Assembly (NCBI RefSeq): GCF_014904705.1
Contig: NZ_JACZCQ010000003.1
Location: 744,001 to 808,000 of the forward strand
Source: Nisaea sediminum
GTDB lineage: Bacteria > Pseudomonadota > Alphaproteobacteria > Thalassobaculales > Thalassobaculaceae
DNA: 64,000 nucleotides
Direction: 5' to 3'
The notes under the pieces are model-generated. The model worked only from the letters and a program-made list of their open reading frames with translations. It had not been told where the DNA came from and did not search any database. Position 1 is the first letter of the stretch. The number at the start of each line of letters is the position of its first letter. A program made the position numbers and the translations under genes. Shown one piece after another: positions 9,679 through 17,633 of the stretch.

Positions 9679-10292
9679 TGCAATCGCTCTATCGTCTGAA
9701 GGAAAGCCCGAGCCAGACCGCGGGCCCGTACGTCCACATCGGCTGTGTGCCGAATTTCTGCGGCATCGGCGGCGTTTACGAGGAAGATCTCGGCACCACC
9801 ATGGTGAACGACAAGACCAAGGGCGAACGCATCTCCGTCTCCGGCACCGTCTATGACGGTACCGGCACGCCGCTGAAGGACGCCCTGATCGAGATCTGGC
9901 AGGCCGATGCGGACGGGCTCTATCCGAGCCCGGAGGAGCATCGCGGCACCGCCGACCCGAACTTCACCGGTTTCGGCCGCAAGGCCGGCGACTACCAGAC
10001 CGGCGAATGGAAGTTCGAAACCGTGAAGCCCGGCGCCGTGCCGTTCCCGGACGGACGCAAGATGGCGCCGCATATCAGCTTCTGGATCGTCGCCCGCGGC
10101 ATCAATATCGGCCTGCAGACCCGGATGTACTTCCCGGACGAGGCCGACGCGAACGCCAAGGATCCGATCCTGACGAAGATCGAGCACCAGAACCGGGTGC
10201 CGACCCTGATCGCGAAGAAGGAGGGCGACGGCGCCTACCGCTTCGACATCTATCTGCAGGGCGAGAACGAGACCGTGTTCTTCGACTTCTGA
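9678..10292 (+). CDS. pcaG: Protocatechuate 3,4-dioxygenase, alpha subunit
   Basis: The non-metal-binding partner of PcaH, 204 aa. It shares the intradiol-dioxygenase beta-sandwich (LIEIWQADADGLY) but lacks the iron ligands: the position of the beta-subunit HIH motif reads PHISFW and the PYPWP tyrosine is replaced (AVPFP), as expected for alpha chains. The N-terminal segment SPSQTAGPYVHIG is characteristic of PcaG. The ATG overlaps the pcaH stop by one base. It is the last gene of the gntR-pcaC-pcaH-pcaG run and is followed by a strong bidirectional hairpin terminator. Confidence 0.95.
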   Translation: MQSLYRLKESPSQTAGPYVHIGCVPNFCGIGGVYEEDLGTTMVNDKTKGERISVSGTVYDGTGTPLKDALIEIWQADADGLYPSPEEHRGTADPNFTGFGRKAGDYQTGEWKFETVKPGAVPFPDGRKMAPHISFWIVARGINIGLQTRMYFPDEADANAKDPILTKIEHQNRVPTLIAKKEGDGAYRFDIYLQGENETVFFDF

Positions 10293-10316
10293 GTCCGAAT
10301 TTCGGCGAAAAAGAAA

Positions 10317-10341
10317 CGGGCGCTCTGTCGAGGAGCGCCCG
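10317..10341. terminator. Bidirectional rho-independent terminator
   Basis: A perfect 9-bp stem, CGGGCGCTC with GAGCGCCCG, and a 7-nt loop (10326-10332). On the plus strand it is followed by CTTTCATTT. On the minus strand it is followed by a T-rich run (the complement of GAAAAAGAAA). It lies between the convergent pcaG and MetE-like genes and can serve both. Confidence 0.8.
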
Positions 10342-10371
10342 CTTTCATTTGAACCAGCGGCGAAAGGCCCA

Positions 10372-11484
10372 TCAGACCTCGCCCCAGACCTCCTTCGCCA
10401 CGTCGACGATGAAGGAGAGCTTTCGCCACTGCTCCTCCTCGGAGAGGATGTTGCCTTCCTCGGTCGAGGCGAAGCCGCATTGCGGGCTGAGACAGAACTG
10501 TTCCAGAGGCGCGAACTTGCTGGCTTCCTCGATCCGGGCAAGCACTCCGTCCTTGTTTTCCAACTCGCCGAACTTCGAGGTCACCAGCCCGAGTACGACC
10601 CGCTTCTTGCCTTTCGGCAGGAACCGGAGCGGCTCGAAGCCACCTGCCCGCTCGGAATCATACTCAAGGAAATAGCCGTCATAGGGCAGCTCGCCGAGCA
10701 GCACTTCCGCGACTGGTTCGTAACCGCCCTCGGAGATCCAGCTCGAGCGGAAGTTGCCGCGGCAGACATGGGTGGTGATCGTCATGTCCGCCGGTTTCGC
10801 CTTCAGCGCATGCGCGATCATCGCCGCGTAGTTCTTCTTCAGGTCCTCCGGATCGTCACCGCGCTCGCGGATACCGGCGCGTTCCTTTTCCGAACAAAGA
10901 TAGGCCCAGACCGTGTCGTCGAACTGGAGATAGCGGCAGCCCGCATCATAGAAGCTGCGCACCGCCTGCGCATAAGCCTCCGCCGTGTCCGCATAGAACG
11001 CATCCATATCCGGATAGACCTCTTTCGAGATCGCATCGCGCCCGCCACGGAAATGCAGCACGGAGGGAGACGGGATGGTGAGCTTCGGCATCGCCGTCTT
11101 CACCGCGCCCTTGAGGAAGCTGAAATGCTCCAGCATCGGGTGGCTCGAGAAACCGACCTTGCCCGTGACCGCGATGCTTTCCGACTTGGTCTGTATTCCG
11201 GCGAACTGGATCGCCTTCGCGCCGCTGACCAGCTCGACACCGTCGAGACCGGCGAGGAAATCGAAATGCCACCAGGAGCGGCGGAACTCGCCATCCGTCA
11301 CCGCCTTGAGGCCGGTGCTCTCCTGCTTGGCGACGACTTCACGGATGCACTCGTCCTCGACATTTTTCAGGCCCGCACTATCGAGAGTCCCAGCCTGGAA
11401 TGCGGCACGGGCCTCTTTCAGACGCTGCGGACGAAGCAGGCTTCCGACCTCGTCGGCACGGAACGGTGGAGTTGTGGCAGTCAT
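10372..11484 (-). CDS. Cobalamin-independent methionine synthase-like methyltransferase
   Basis: A 370-residue protein corresponding to the C-terminal catalytic barrel of MetE, without its N-terminal folate-binding half (MetE is about 750 aa). The zinc-thiolate ligands are present: His239 and Cys241 in THVCRGN, Glu274 in FLEYDSE, and Cys336 in LSPQCGF. Such short proteins (YxjG/YxjH type) transfer methyl groups to thiols; the donor is often not methyl-folate-triglutamate. The gene is divergent from vanA, with which it shares two TTGTATAC boxes, so it may take part in handling the methyl group of methoxy-aromatics. That role is inference only. Confidence 0.8.
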   Translation of the reverse strand: MTATTPPFRADEVGSLLRPQRLKEARAAFQAGTLDSAGLKNVEDECIREVVAKQESTGLKAVTDGEFRRSWWHFDFLAGLDGVELVSGAKAIQFAGIQTKSESIAVTGKVGFSSHPMLEHFSFLKGAVKTAMPKLTIPSPSVLHFRGGRDAISKEVYPDMDAFYADTAEAYAQAVRSFYDAGCRYLQFDDTVWAYLCSEKERAGIRERGDDPEDLKKNYAAMIAHALKAKPADMTITTHVCRGNFRSSWISEGGYEPVAEVLLGELPYDGYFLEYDSERAGGFEPLRFLPKGKKRVVLGLVTSKFGELENKDGVLARIEEASKFAPLEQFCLSPQCGFASTEEGNILSEEEQWRKLSFIVDVAKEVWGEV

Positions 11485-11552
11485 GGAGCGCTCCCTTGAT
11501 CTTTTTCTTATCGGTTTGCCGTGAATCGAATGCGGAATCTGGCAGAAGAACC

Positions 11553-11582
11553 TTGTATACGCAACTTTCGACTTGTATACAT
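11553..11582. promoter_or_regulatory. Two direct TTGTATAC boxes, 20 bp apart
   Basis: TTGTATAC occurs at 11553-11560 and again at 11573-11580 (the second extends to TTGTATACAT). The start-to-start spacing is 20 bp, about two DNA turns, which would place two bound dimers on the same face. The pair lies between the divergent MetE-like gene and vanA, about 40-70 nt before the vanA start. It matches the palindromes at 7715-7724 and 31678-31689. The probable ligand is one of the GntR/FCD regulators at 7783 or 12665. Confidence 0.6.
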
Positions 11583-11621
11583 TCTGACTAAAATCAAAAA
11601 GAAAAAGTGACTGGGAGGATC

Positions 11622-12668
11622 ATGGGACAGCATAGCTTTCCGCTCAATGCATGGTACGCGGCGGCGTGGGACGTCGAGGTCGGTCGCACGCTCCTGGCGC
11701 GCAAGATCGCCGGCACGCCTATCGTTCTCTACCGTAAGGAAAGCGACGAGGCGACGGCACTGGCGGATGCCTGCTGGCATCGCCTCCTCCCCCTCTCCAA
11801 GGGCTGGCTCAACGGCGACAATGTGGTCTGCGGCTATCACGGGCTCGAATATGATGAGTCCGGTCGATGTGTATACATGCCGTCGCAGGACACGATTAAC
11901 CCGTCCGCCTGTGTGAAAAGTTATCCGATCGTGGAGCGTCACCGTTTCGTCTGGATCTGGCCCGGGGATCCGGCACTGGCCGATCCCGACCTGGTGCCCG
12001 ACCTGCACTGGAACGACAGTCCGGGCTGGACCTCGGACGGGAAGATGATCCCGGTCCGCTGCAATTACCGCCTCGTGGTCGACAACCTGATGGACCTGAC
12101 CCACGAGACCTATGTGCACGGCTCCTCCATCGGCAACCGCGCGGTTGCGGAGTCCCCTTTCACGGTGACCCATTCGGAAAAGACAGCGACCGTGACCCGC
12201 TGGATGGAAAACATCGAGCCGCCGCCCTTCTGGCGCGGCCAGCTCGGCAAGCCGGGCAATGTGGACCGCTGGCAGATCATCAATTTCGAGGCGCCCTGCA
12301 CCATTGCCATCGATGTCGGCGTGGCGCCCGCCGGAACCGGCGCGCCGGACGGCGACCGCAGCCAGGGCGTCAACGGCTTCGTGCTGAACACGATCACCCC
12401 CGAGACGGAGAGTACCTGCCTCTATTTCTGGGCCTTCGCCCGCAACTACGATCTCGAGAACCAGGCGCGCACAACTCAGTTACGCGAGGGCGTTGCCACG
12501 ATCTTCCGCGAGGACGAGGAGGTCCTGGAAGCGCAGCAGAAGGCCATCGAGGCCAATCCGGACCACGTCTTCTACAATCTGAACATCGATGCCGGTTCGA
12601 TGTGGGCCCGCAAGCTGATCGACCGGATGATCGCGCGCGAAACCTCGCTCGCAGAGGCGGCCGAATGA
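11622..12668 (+). CDS. vanA: Vanillate O-demethylase oxygenase (Rieske non-haem iron)
   Basis: The terminal oxygenase that demethylates vanillate (or a related methoxy-aromatic acid) to protocatechuate, releasing formaldehyde. The 348-residue protein has a Rieske [2Fe-2S] site, CWH (Cys51, His53) and CGYH (Cys70, His73), and a mononuclear iron site with Asp158, His161 and His166 in NLMDLTHETYVH. The ATG at 11622 follows a GGGAGG site; the in-frame GTG 15 nt upstream would include that site. A GntR gene overlaps its end and the reductase vanB follows, so regulator and enzyme genes form one operon. Exact substrate is inferred from family and from the pca genes nearby. Confidence 0.87.
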   Translation: MGQHSFPLNAWYAAAWDVEVGRTLLARKIAGTPIVLYRKESDEATALADACWHRLLPLSKGWLNGDNVVCGYHGLEYDESGRCVYMPSQDTINPSACVKSYPIVERHRFVWIWPGDPALADPDLVPDLHWNDSPGWTSDGKMIPVRCNYRLVVDNLMDLTHETYVHGSSIGNRAVAESPFTVTHSEKTATVTRWMENIEPPPFWRGQLGKPGNVDRWQIINFEAPCTIAIDVGVAPAGTGAPDGDRSQGVNGFVLNTITPETESTCLYFWAFARNYDLENQARTTQLREGVATIFREDEEVLEAQQKAIEANPDHVFYNLNIDAGSMWARKLIDRMIARETSLAEAAE

Positions 12669-13414
12669 AATCCGAACCGGATGGGCGACGGACGCGGGCG
12701 ACCTCGCAGTCCCTGAAAGCGGTGCTCGGGGTCCGCGACCTGGTGATGTCCGGCAGTTTCGCGCCCGGCGAGCGCCTGTCAGAACCCGTCATCGCGCGTC
12801 AGCTTGGAATCTCGCGGACGCCGGTCCGCGCTGCGCTCGCCCGGCTCGAACAGGAAGGCCTTCTGGATGTCATTCCATCCGGCGGATATTCGGTCCGACG
12901 CTTCTCGGTCGCAGACGTGATCGACGCCATCGAGCTGCGCGGCGTGCTCGAAGGCACCGCGGCGCGTCTCGCCGCCGAGCGCGGGCTTGCGCCTGCGAGG
13001 CTCTCCGCATTCGGCGCCCTGCTGACCGAGATGGACAAGATCGTCGCCGAGCCGGCGGACAGCTTTTCCTACGAGGCCTATATCGAGCGGAATGCCGAGT
13101 TCCACGACATGCTGAAGGATGCCTGCAGCAGCCCGCTGATCGCACGGGAGATCGAACGGGTGACCAACCTCTCCTTCGCCAATCCGAGCGCCTTCCTGCA
13201 GGCCCAGATCGAGCTGCCGAACTTCCTCGGCAGCCTGACGGTCGCGCAGGGGCAGCACAAGGCAATCATCGGCGCGATCGAGATGCGCGAGGGCTTCCGT
13301 GCCGAGGCGCTCGCCCGCGAACATGCGCGCCTTGCCCGGGAAAATCTCGATTTCGTGCTGCAGGACGAGCGCATGATCGAGCGGGTTCCCGCCCTCTCCC
13401 TGGTCGCGGACTGA
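12665..13414 (+). CDS. GntR/FCD transcriptional regulator (van-linked)
   Basis: A 249-residue regulator with a GntR winged helix (about 18-82, again ISRTPVRAALARLEQEG) and an FCD effector domain. It overlaps vanA by 4 nt and lies between vanA and vanB, an unusual place: VanR is usually encoded beside the vanAB pair rather than inside it. It is a close paralogue of the regulator at 7783-8523. By position and family it is the likely VanR, repressing the operon until vanillate or protocatechuate is present. The two TTGTATAC boxes upstream of vanA are its probable target. The start is fixed by the ATGA overlap. Confidence 0.87.
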   Translation: MKSEPDGRRTRATSQSLKAVLGVRDLVMSGSFAPGERLSEPVIARQLGISRTPVRAALARLEQEGLLDVIPSGGYSVRRFSVADVIDAIELRGVLEGTAARLAAERGLAPARLSAFGALLTEMDKIVAEPADSFSYEAYIERNAEFHDMLKDACSSPLIAREIERVTNLSFANPSAFLQAQIELPNFLGSLTVAQGQHKAIIGAIEMREGFRAEALAREHARLARENLDFVLQDERMIERVPALSLVAD

Positions 13415-13428
13415 GGACGGAGGCCGGC

Positions 13429-14412
13429 ATGAAGGGCAAGCTGAACTGGCAGGCCGCTATCGTCACGGAAGTTTCCGATGCGGCCCCCGGCGTACGGGTG
13501 ATCGAATTCGCCGTCCGGGATGCGGATGCCGCATTCTCCTTCGCGCCGGGATCGCACTCGACCTTCGAGATCCCGCTCAGAGGCGAACAGGCGCAGCGCT
13601 CCTACAGCTGTCTTCCGAGCCCGCCGGGAACGATCCGCGTCGGGGTCAAACGCCATGCGGTAAGCCGTGGCGGGTCGGCCTATATGTGGGCCCTAGAACC
13701 CGGCATGGAGGTCCGCCTCAGCCTGCCGGAGAACCGTTTCGAGCTGTCCTGGCGCGCACCATCTTACCTGCTGGTCGCCGGCGGCATCGGGATCACGCCG
13801 CTCTACGGCATGGCGCTCGCCCTGGCGCGGCGCAAGATCCCGGTCCGCCTCGCCTATGCCGTCTCGAAGCGCAGCGAGGCCGCTTTCGCCGAAGAGCTTG
13901 AAGCGGCGCTCGGCGAAGACTGTGCCGTTTATGCCGCCGATGAAGGCAACCGGCTGGATCTCGGCACCGAGATCGGCCGCCTGCCGCCGGACGGAGAGCT
14001 CTATGTCTGCGGGCCCGTCCGCATGCTGAATGAGGCGAAAGCGCTCTGGGCCGACGCCGGTCGTCCGTCGAGCAAGCTCCGCTTCGAGGTGTTCGGCGCC
14101 GTGGAGGATCCGGCGGACCGTCCGTTCCGGGTCCGGTTGTCCGGCGAGAACCGCGAGATCGAGGTCCGGCCCGGCCAGACAATGCTCGACGCCCTGACCG
14201 AGGCCGGCGTCGACATGATCTGGGATTGCCTGCGCGGAGAATGCGGGCTCTGCGCCGTGGACGTCGTCGAGCTCGACGGCGCGATCGACCACCGCGACGT
14301 GTTTTTCTCAAGCGAACAGAAGGCGGAAAACAGGAGCCTGTGTACCTGCGTCTCCCGCCTCATGAGTGGAAGCGCGACCATCGATACCGGTTTTCGTCCC
14401 GGATCGCGCTGA
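13429..14412 (+). CDS. vanB: Vanillate O-demethylase reductase (FNR plus [2Fe-2S])
   Basis: A phthalate-dioxygenase-reductase-type electron donor, 327 aa. It has an N-terminal flavin domain (about 1-110, with RSYSCLPSPP), a pyridine-nucleotide domain with LLVAGGIGITPLYGMA (about 105-225), and a C-terminal plant-type ferredoxin domain with Cys267, Cys272, Cys275 and Cys305. It passes electrons from NAD(P)H to VanA. It follows the internal regulator gene by 14 nt and precedes the TRAP transporter genes by 44 nt, so uptake and demethylation are probably co-expressed. Confidence 0.88.
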   Translation: MKGKLNWQAAIVTEVSDAAPGVRVIEFAVRDADAAFSFAPGSHSTFEIPLRGEQAQRSYSCLPSPPGTIRVGVKRHAVSRGGSAYMWALEPGMEVRLSLPENRFELSWRAPSYLLVAGGIGITPLYGMALALARRKIPVRLAYAVSKRSEAAFAEELEAALGEDCAVYAADEGNRLDLGTEIGRLPPDGELYVCGPVRMLNEAKALWADAGRPSSKLRFEVFGAVEDPADRPFRVRLSGENREIEVRPGQTMLDALTEAGVDMIWDCLRGECGLCAVDVVELDGAIDHRDVFFSSEQKAENRSLCTCVSRLMSGSATIDTGFRPGSR

Positions 14413-14456
14413 TACAGGCGTCAGAAACCAAAAAAAGCAACAGAGGAGGACCCCCG

Positions 14457-15485
14457 ATGCTCAAGAAACTGATCGCCGCCGGCTTCGTCGCCGGCCTTGC
14501 GCTCTCGCCATTGGCGGCAAGCGCGCAGGACGTGACACTGAAACTGCACCAGCTGCTGCCGCTGAAGGCCACGATCCCGGCGGGTTTCCTGACCCCATGG
14601 ATCGAAAAGGTCGAGAAAGAGTCCGGCGGACGGATCAAGATCGAGCACTATCCCTCCATGCAGCTCGGCGGCAAACCGCCCCAGCTCGCCCAGCAGGTCA
14701 CCGACGGCGCCGTCGACATGATCTGGACCGTCATGGGCTATACACCGGGCCGCTTCCCGAAGGCCGAGGCTTTCGAGCTGCCCTTCATGATCTCGACCAG
14801 TGCCGAGGCCTCTTCGCGGGCGCTTCAGGAATATGCCGAGAAGCACATGAAGGACGACTTTCCGGGCATGAAGGTCATCGCTCTGCACACCCACGGTCCG
14901 GGCCTGATCCATTCCAAGAATCCGGTCGGCAAGCTTGAGGATCTGAAGGGCATGAAGCTGCGCGGCCCGACCCGCGTCATCACGGACATGCTTGCCACCC
15001 TCGGCGCTGTGCCGGTCGGCATGCCGGTCCCGGCGGTTCCGGAAGCGGTCTCCAAGGGCGTGATCGACGGCGCGGTGATTCCGTGGGAGGTCACCTTGCC
15101 GCTCAAGATGAGCGAGCTCGTGAAGAACCATACCGGCTTCAGCGGCGACAAGGCACTCTACACCGCGACCTTCCTCTTCGCGATGAACCAGGCGAGCTAT
15201 GACAAGCTGCCGGCCGACCTGAAGAAGGTTATCGACGACAATTCCGGCGTCGAGGCTGCAGCTTGGGCGGGCCGCGCGATGGAAGCGGGCGATGCCGTCG
15301 GCCTGAAGAAGGCCCAGGGCGCCGGCAACAACATCATCACGCTCGACGATGCCGAGACCAAGCGCTGGGCAGAGGCCGCGGCGTCGGTCGAAAAGGCCTG
15401 GATCGCGGAAATGTCAGGCAAGGGTCTCGACGCTCAGGCCCTGGTGGACGACGCCAAGGCGCTGATCGCCAAGCACAGCAAGTAA
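14457..15485 (+). CDS. TRAP transporter substrate-binding protein (DctP type)
   Basis: A 342-residue periplasmic binding protein with a signal peptide ending near ASAQD (residue 22). The DctP-family core includes GGRIKIEHYPSMQLGG and the substrate-contact stretch KLRGPTRVITDMLATLGA, where the Arg normally binds a carboxylate of the ligand. A GAGGAGG site precedes the chosen ATG; the longer open frame upstream lacks a signal peptide. It is the first of three TRAP genes directly after vanB, so the ligand is probably an aromatic or other organic acid feeding this pathway. That assignment is by context. Confidence 0.88.
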   Translation: MLKKLIAAGFVAGLALSPLAASAQDVTLKLHQLLPLKATIPAGFLTPWIEKVEKESGGRIKIEHYPSMQLGGKPPQLAQQVTDGAVDMIWTVMGYTPGRFPKAEAFELPFMISTSAEASSRALQEYAEKHMKDDFPGMKVIALHTHGPGLIHSKNPVGKLEDLKGMKLRGPTRVITDMLATLGAVPVGMPVPAVPEAVSKGVIDGAVIPWEVTLPLKMSELVKNHTGFSGDKALYTATFLFAMNQASYDKLPADLKKVIDDNSGVEAAAWAGRAMEAGDAVGLKKAQGAGNNIITLDDAETKRWAEAAASVEKAWIAEMSGKGLDAQALVDDAKALIAKHSK

Positions 15486-15585
15486 TCCGCCACCGGATTG
15501 CGGAACCTCGATGCGCTGCGGCGGCGGAACCGATCCGCCGCCGCAGCGGTTACGCGACAACAGAAAACCGGTACGCTGGCACCCG

Positions 15586-16101
15586 ATGCTTACTCACCTC
15601 TGCCGATATCTGGCTCTCTTCGGAGGCGCCCTGCTGCTCTTCATCACGATCCTCGTCGTGACGAGCGTGACCGGACGAGCCCTCATTCCCGCAGGGCTCG
15701 GCCCGATACCGGGCGATTTCGAGCTCGTGGAATTCGCGACGGCACTCGCCGTCTTCAGCTTCCTTCCCTGGTGCCAACTGCAGCGCGGCCATGTCTCCGT
15801 CGACATCTTGCAATCGGTCCTCGGCAAGAAAGTCGATAGCTGGCTGGCGGCCTTCTACAACACGGTCATGACGGCGGTGTCCGCGGTCATTCTCTGGCGC
15901 CTCTGGGGCGGCATGGAAGATCTGCGGACATACGCCGAGACCACCTTCATCCTGCAAATCCCCGTCTGGTGGGCCTATGCCGCCTGCCTGCCGCTCGCCG
16001 CACTTTCGGTCTTCGCCTCGCTCTGGACCGTGCTGCGCGACGTGCGTGCGGCCCTGGATGCTTCCCGCGACAATGGCTCCCGTGCGGAGGCCGGCCGATG
16101 A
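15586..16101 (+). CDS. TRAP transporter small permease (DctQ type)
   Basis: A 171-residue membrane protein with four predicted helices (about 8-30, 45-65, 85-110 and 125-150), the standard DctQ layout. The FATALAVFSFLPWCQLQRGHVSVD segment region (positions about 47-70) is typical of the family. The ATG at 15586 gives the usual length; an upstream ATG would add a charged, unrelated N-terminus. It overlaps the large permease gene by 4 nt. It works with the DctP protein at 14457 and the DctM protein at 16098 as a sodium-coupled importer. Confidence 0.85.
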   Translation: MLTHLCRYLALFGGALLLFITILVVTSVTGRALIPAGLGPIPGDFELVEFATALAVFSFLPWCQLQRGHVSVDILQSVLGKKVDSWLAAFYNTVMTAVSAVILWRLWGGMEDLRTYAETTFILQIPVWWAYAACLPLAALSVFASLWTVLRDVRAALDASRDNGSRAEAGR

Positions 16102-17414
16102 CCAAGCTCGAAATGGCGATCTGGTCCTTCCCTGTCCTCCTGCTGCTGATCCTGTTCCGCATGCCCATCGGGCTCGCCATGCTGGTGATCGGCATCGGCG
16201 GTTCGGTGCTGGTGAACGGGAGCTGGATCCCCGTGCTCTCGCAGCTGAAATCGCTGCCGTTCGAGACCTTCTCGAACTATTCCCTCGGCATCATTCCGCT
16301 TTTCCTCATGATGGGTCAGTTCGCGACCCACGGCGGCCTCTCCAAATCCCTGTTCGACGCGGCTGAATCCTGGCTCGGGCACCGCAAGGGCGGCGTCGCG
16401 ATGGCTGCGGTCGGCGCCTGTGCCGGCTTCGGCGCGGTCTGCGGCTCCTCGCTCGCGACCGCCGCGACCATGGCCCAGGTGGCCCTGCCCGAACTCAAGC
16501 GCTTCGGCTATTCCGGCTCGCTCTCGACCGGCGCGCTGGCCGCCGGCGGAACGCTCGGGATTCTCATCCCGCCCTCCGTCGTCCTGGTGATCTACGCCCT
16601 GCTGACCGAGCAGAACATCGCCAAGCTGTTCCTCGCCGCCGTCGTGCCCGGCATCATCGCCGCCGCCGGCTACATGCTGGCCATCGCGATCTATGTCCGT
16701 CTGAAGCCGGACAGCGCCGGGCAGCGCGATGCGACCCCGATGAGCCAGCGGATCAAGGCGACCATCGCCATCTGGCCGGTGCTCACCGTCTTCATCGTCG
16801 TCGTCGGCGGGATCTATGCCGGTTTCTTCACCCCGACCGAGGGCGCCGCTTTCGGCGCGGCCGGAACCGGCCTGATCGCCGTGCTGAACGGCGGCCTCAC
16901 GAAGGAACGGCTGGTCGCCTCGCTCAGCCAGACCGCGAGTTCGAGCGCGATGATCTTCTTCATCGTGCTCGGCGCGGCAGCGTTCAATTCCTTCCTCGCC
17001 TTCGCCCAGCTGCCGCAGGAAGCGGCGCTCTGGGTGACCTCTCAGGGTTTCGCGCCCTACACGGTGCTGATCGCGATCCTCATCCTCTATCTGATCCTCG
17101 GCTGTTTCATGGACTCGCTCTCCATGATCCTGCTGACCGTGCCGATCTTCTTCCCGGTCGTCAGCCAGCTCGATTACGGCATGTCCGCGGAAGCCTTCGG
17201 GCTCTGGTTCGGGGTGCTCGTGCTGATCGTCGTGGAGGTCGGACTGATCACCCCGCCTGTCGGCATGAATCTCTTCGTCATCAACTCGATGGCGCGGGAT
17301 ACCCCGATGCTGCAAACCTATAACGGCGTGGTGCCCTTCCTCGTCAGCGACCTGCTGCGGGTGATCCTGCTGACCGCTTTCCCGGTCTTCTCGATCTGGT
17401 TCCTGACCTCCTGA
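16098..17414 (+). CDS. TRAP transporter large permease (DctM type)
   Basis: A 438-residue polytopic membrane protein (about 12 helices). DctM hallmarks are visible: PLFLMMGQFATHGGLS near residue 60-75, the GAVCGSSLATAATM loop, GTLGILIPPSV, and the second-repeat GCFMDSLSMILLTVPIFFP. The start is set by the ATGA overlap with the small permease. It forms the ion-coupled transport channel of the TRAP system whose other parts are encoded immediately upstream. After it comes a 219-nt gap with two strong inverted repeats. Confidence 0.9.
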   Translation: MTKLEMAIWSFPVLLLLILFRMPIGLAMLVIGIGGSVLVNGSWIPVLSQLKSLPFETFSNYSLGIIPLFLMMGQFATHGGLSKSLFDAAESWLGHRKGGVAMAAVGACAGFGAVCGSSLATAATMAQVALPELKRFGYSGSLSTGALAAGGTLGILIPPSVVLVIYALLTEQNIAKLFLAAVVPGIIAAAGYMLAIAIYVRLKPDSAGQRDATPMSQRIKATIAIWPVLTVFIVVVGGIYAGFFTPTEGAAFGAAGTGLIAVLNGGLTKERLVASLSQTASSSAMIFFIVLGAAAFNSFLAFAQLPQEAALWVTSQGFAPYTVLIAILILYLILGCFMDSLSMILLTVPIFFPVVSQLDYGMSAEAFGLWFGVLVLIVVEVGLITPPVGMNLFVINSMARDTPMLQTYNGVVPFLVSDLLRVILLTAFPVFSIWFLTS

Positions 17415-17435
17415 CCGGCTCCTCCTGATCGTATC

Positions 17436-17505
17436 GTTGCCGGGCGTTATTGCGCGCCCGGCAACAACTGTTGCCCGGGTCGCACAAAACCCGTTGCAAC
17501 AGTTG
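17436..17505. repeat. Two adjacent perfect inverted repeats sharing GTTGC/GCAAC
   Basis: The first is an 11-bp perfect stem, GTTGCCGGGCG (17436-17446) with CGCCCGGCAAC (17455-17465) and an 8-nt loop. The second is a 10-bp perfect repeat, CAACTGTTGC (17465-17474) with GCAACAGTTG (17496-17505), and its 21-nt interval can pair further (CGGGT with ACCCG). The first may terminate the TRAP operon, although no T-run follows. The second could be an operator or leader structure for the molybdenum-hydroxylase operon that starts 130 nt downstream. Confidence 0.55.
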
Positions 17506-17633
17506 GGGTTGTTCCCGGTCCCTCCGCACGTGTAGCCTCACCCTATTCGCTCATCCAAGTTGTAACGCCTCCCTTCAAGAACGTGGCGGCGGATCGGATT
17601 TGCGGATTGGGGAACGACGCTGGGAAAATCTTT

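Noticed and set aside
11871-11876. A further GTATAC inside vanA
   Set aside because: It lies in coding sequence and lacks the TTG and CAA flanks, so it is not counted among the promoter boxes.
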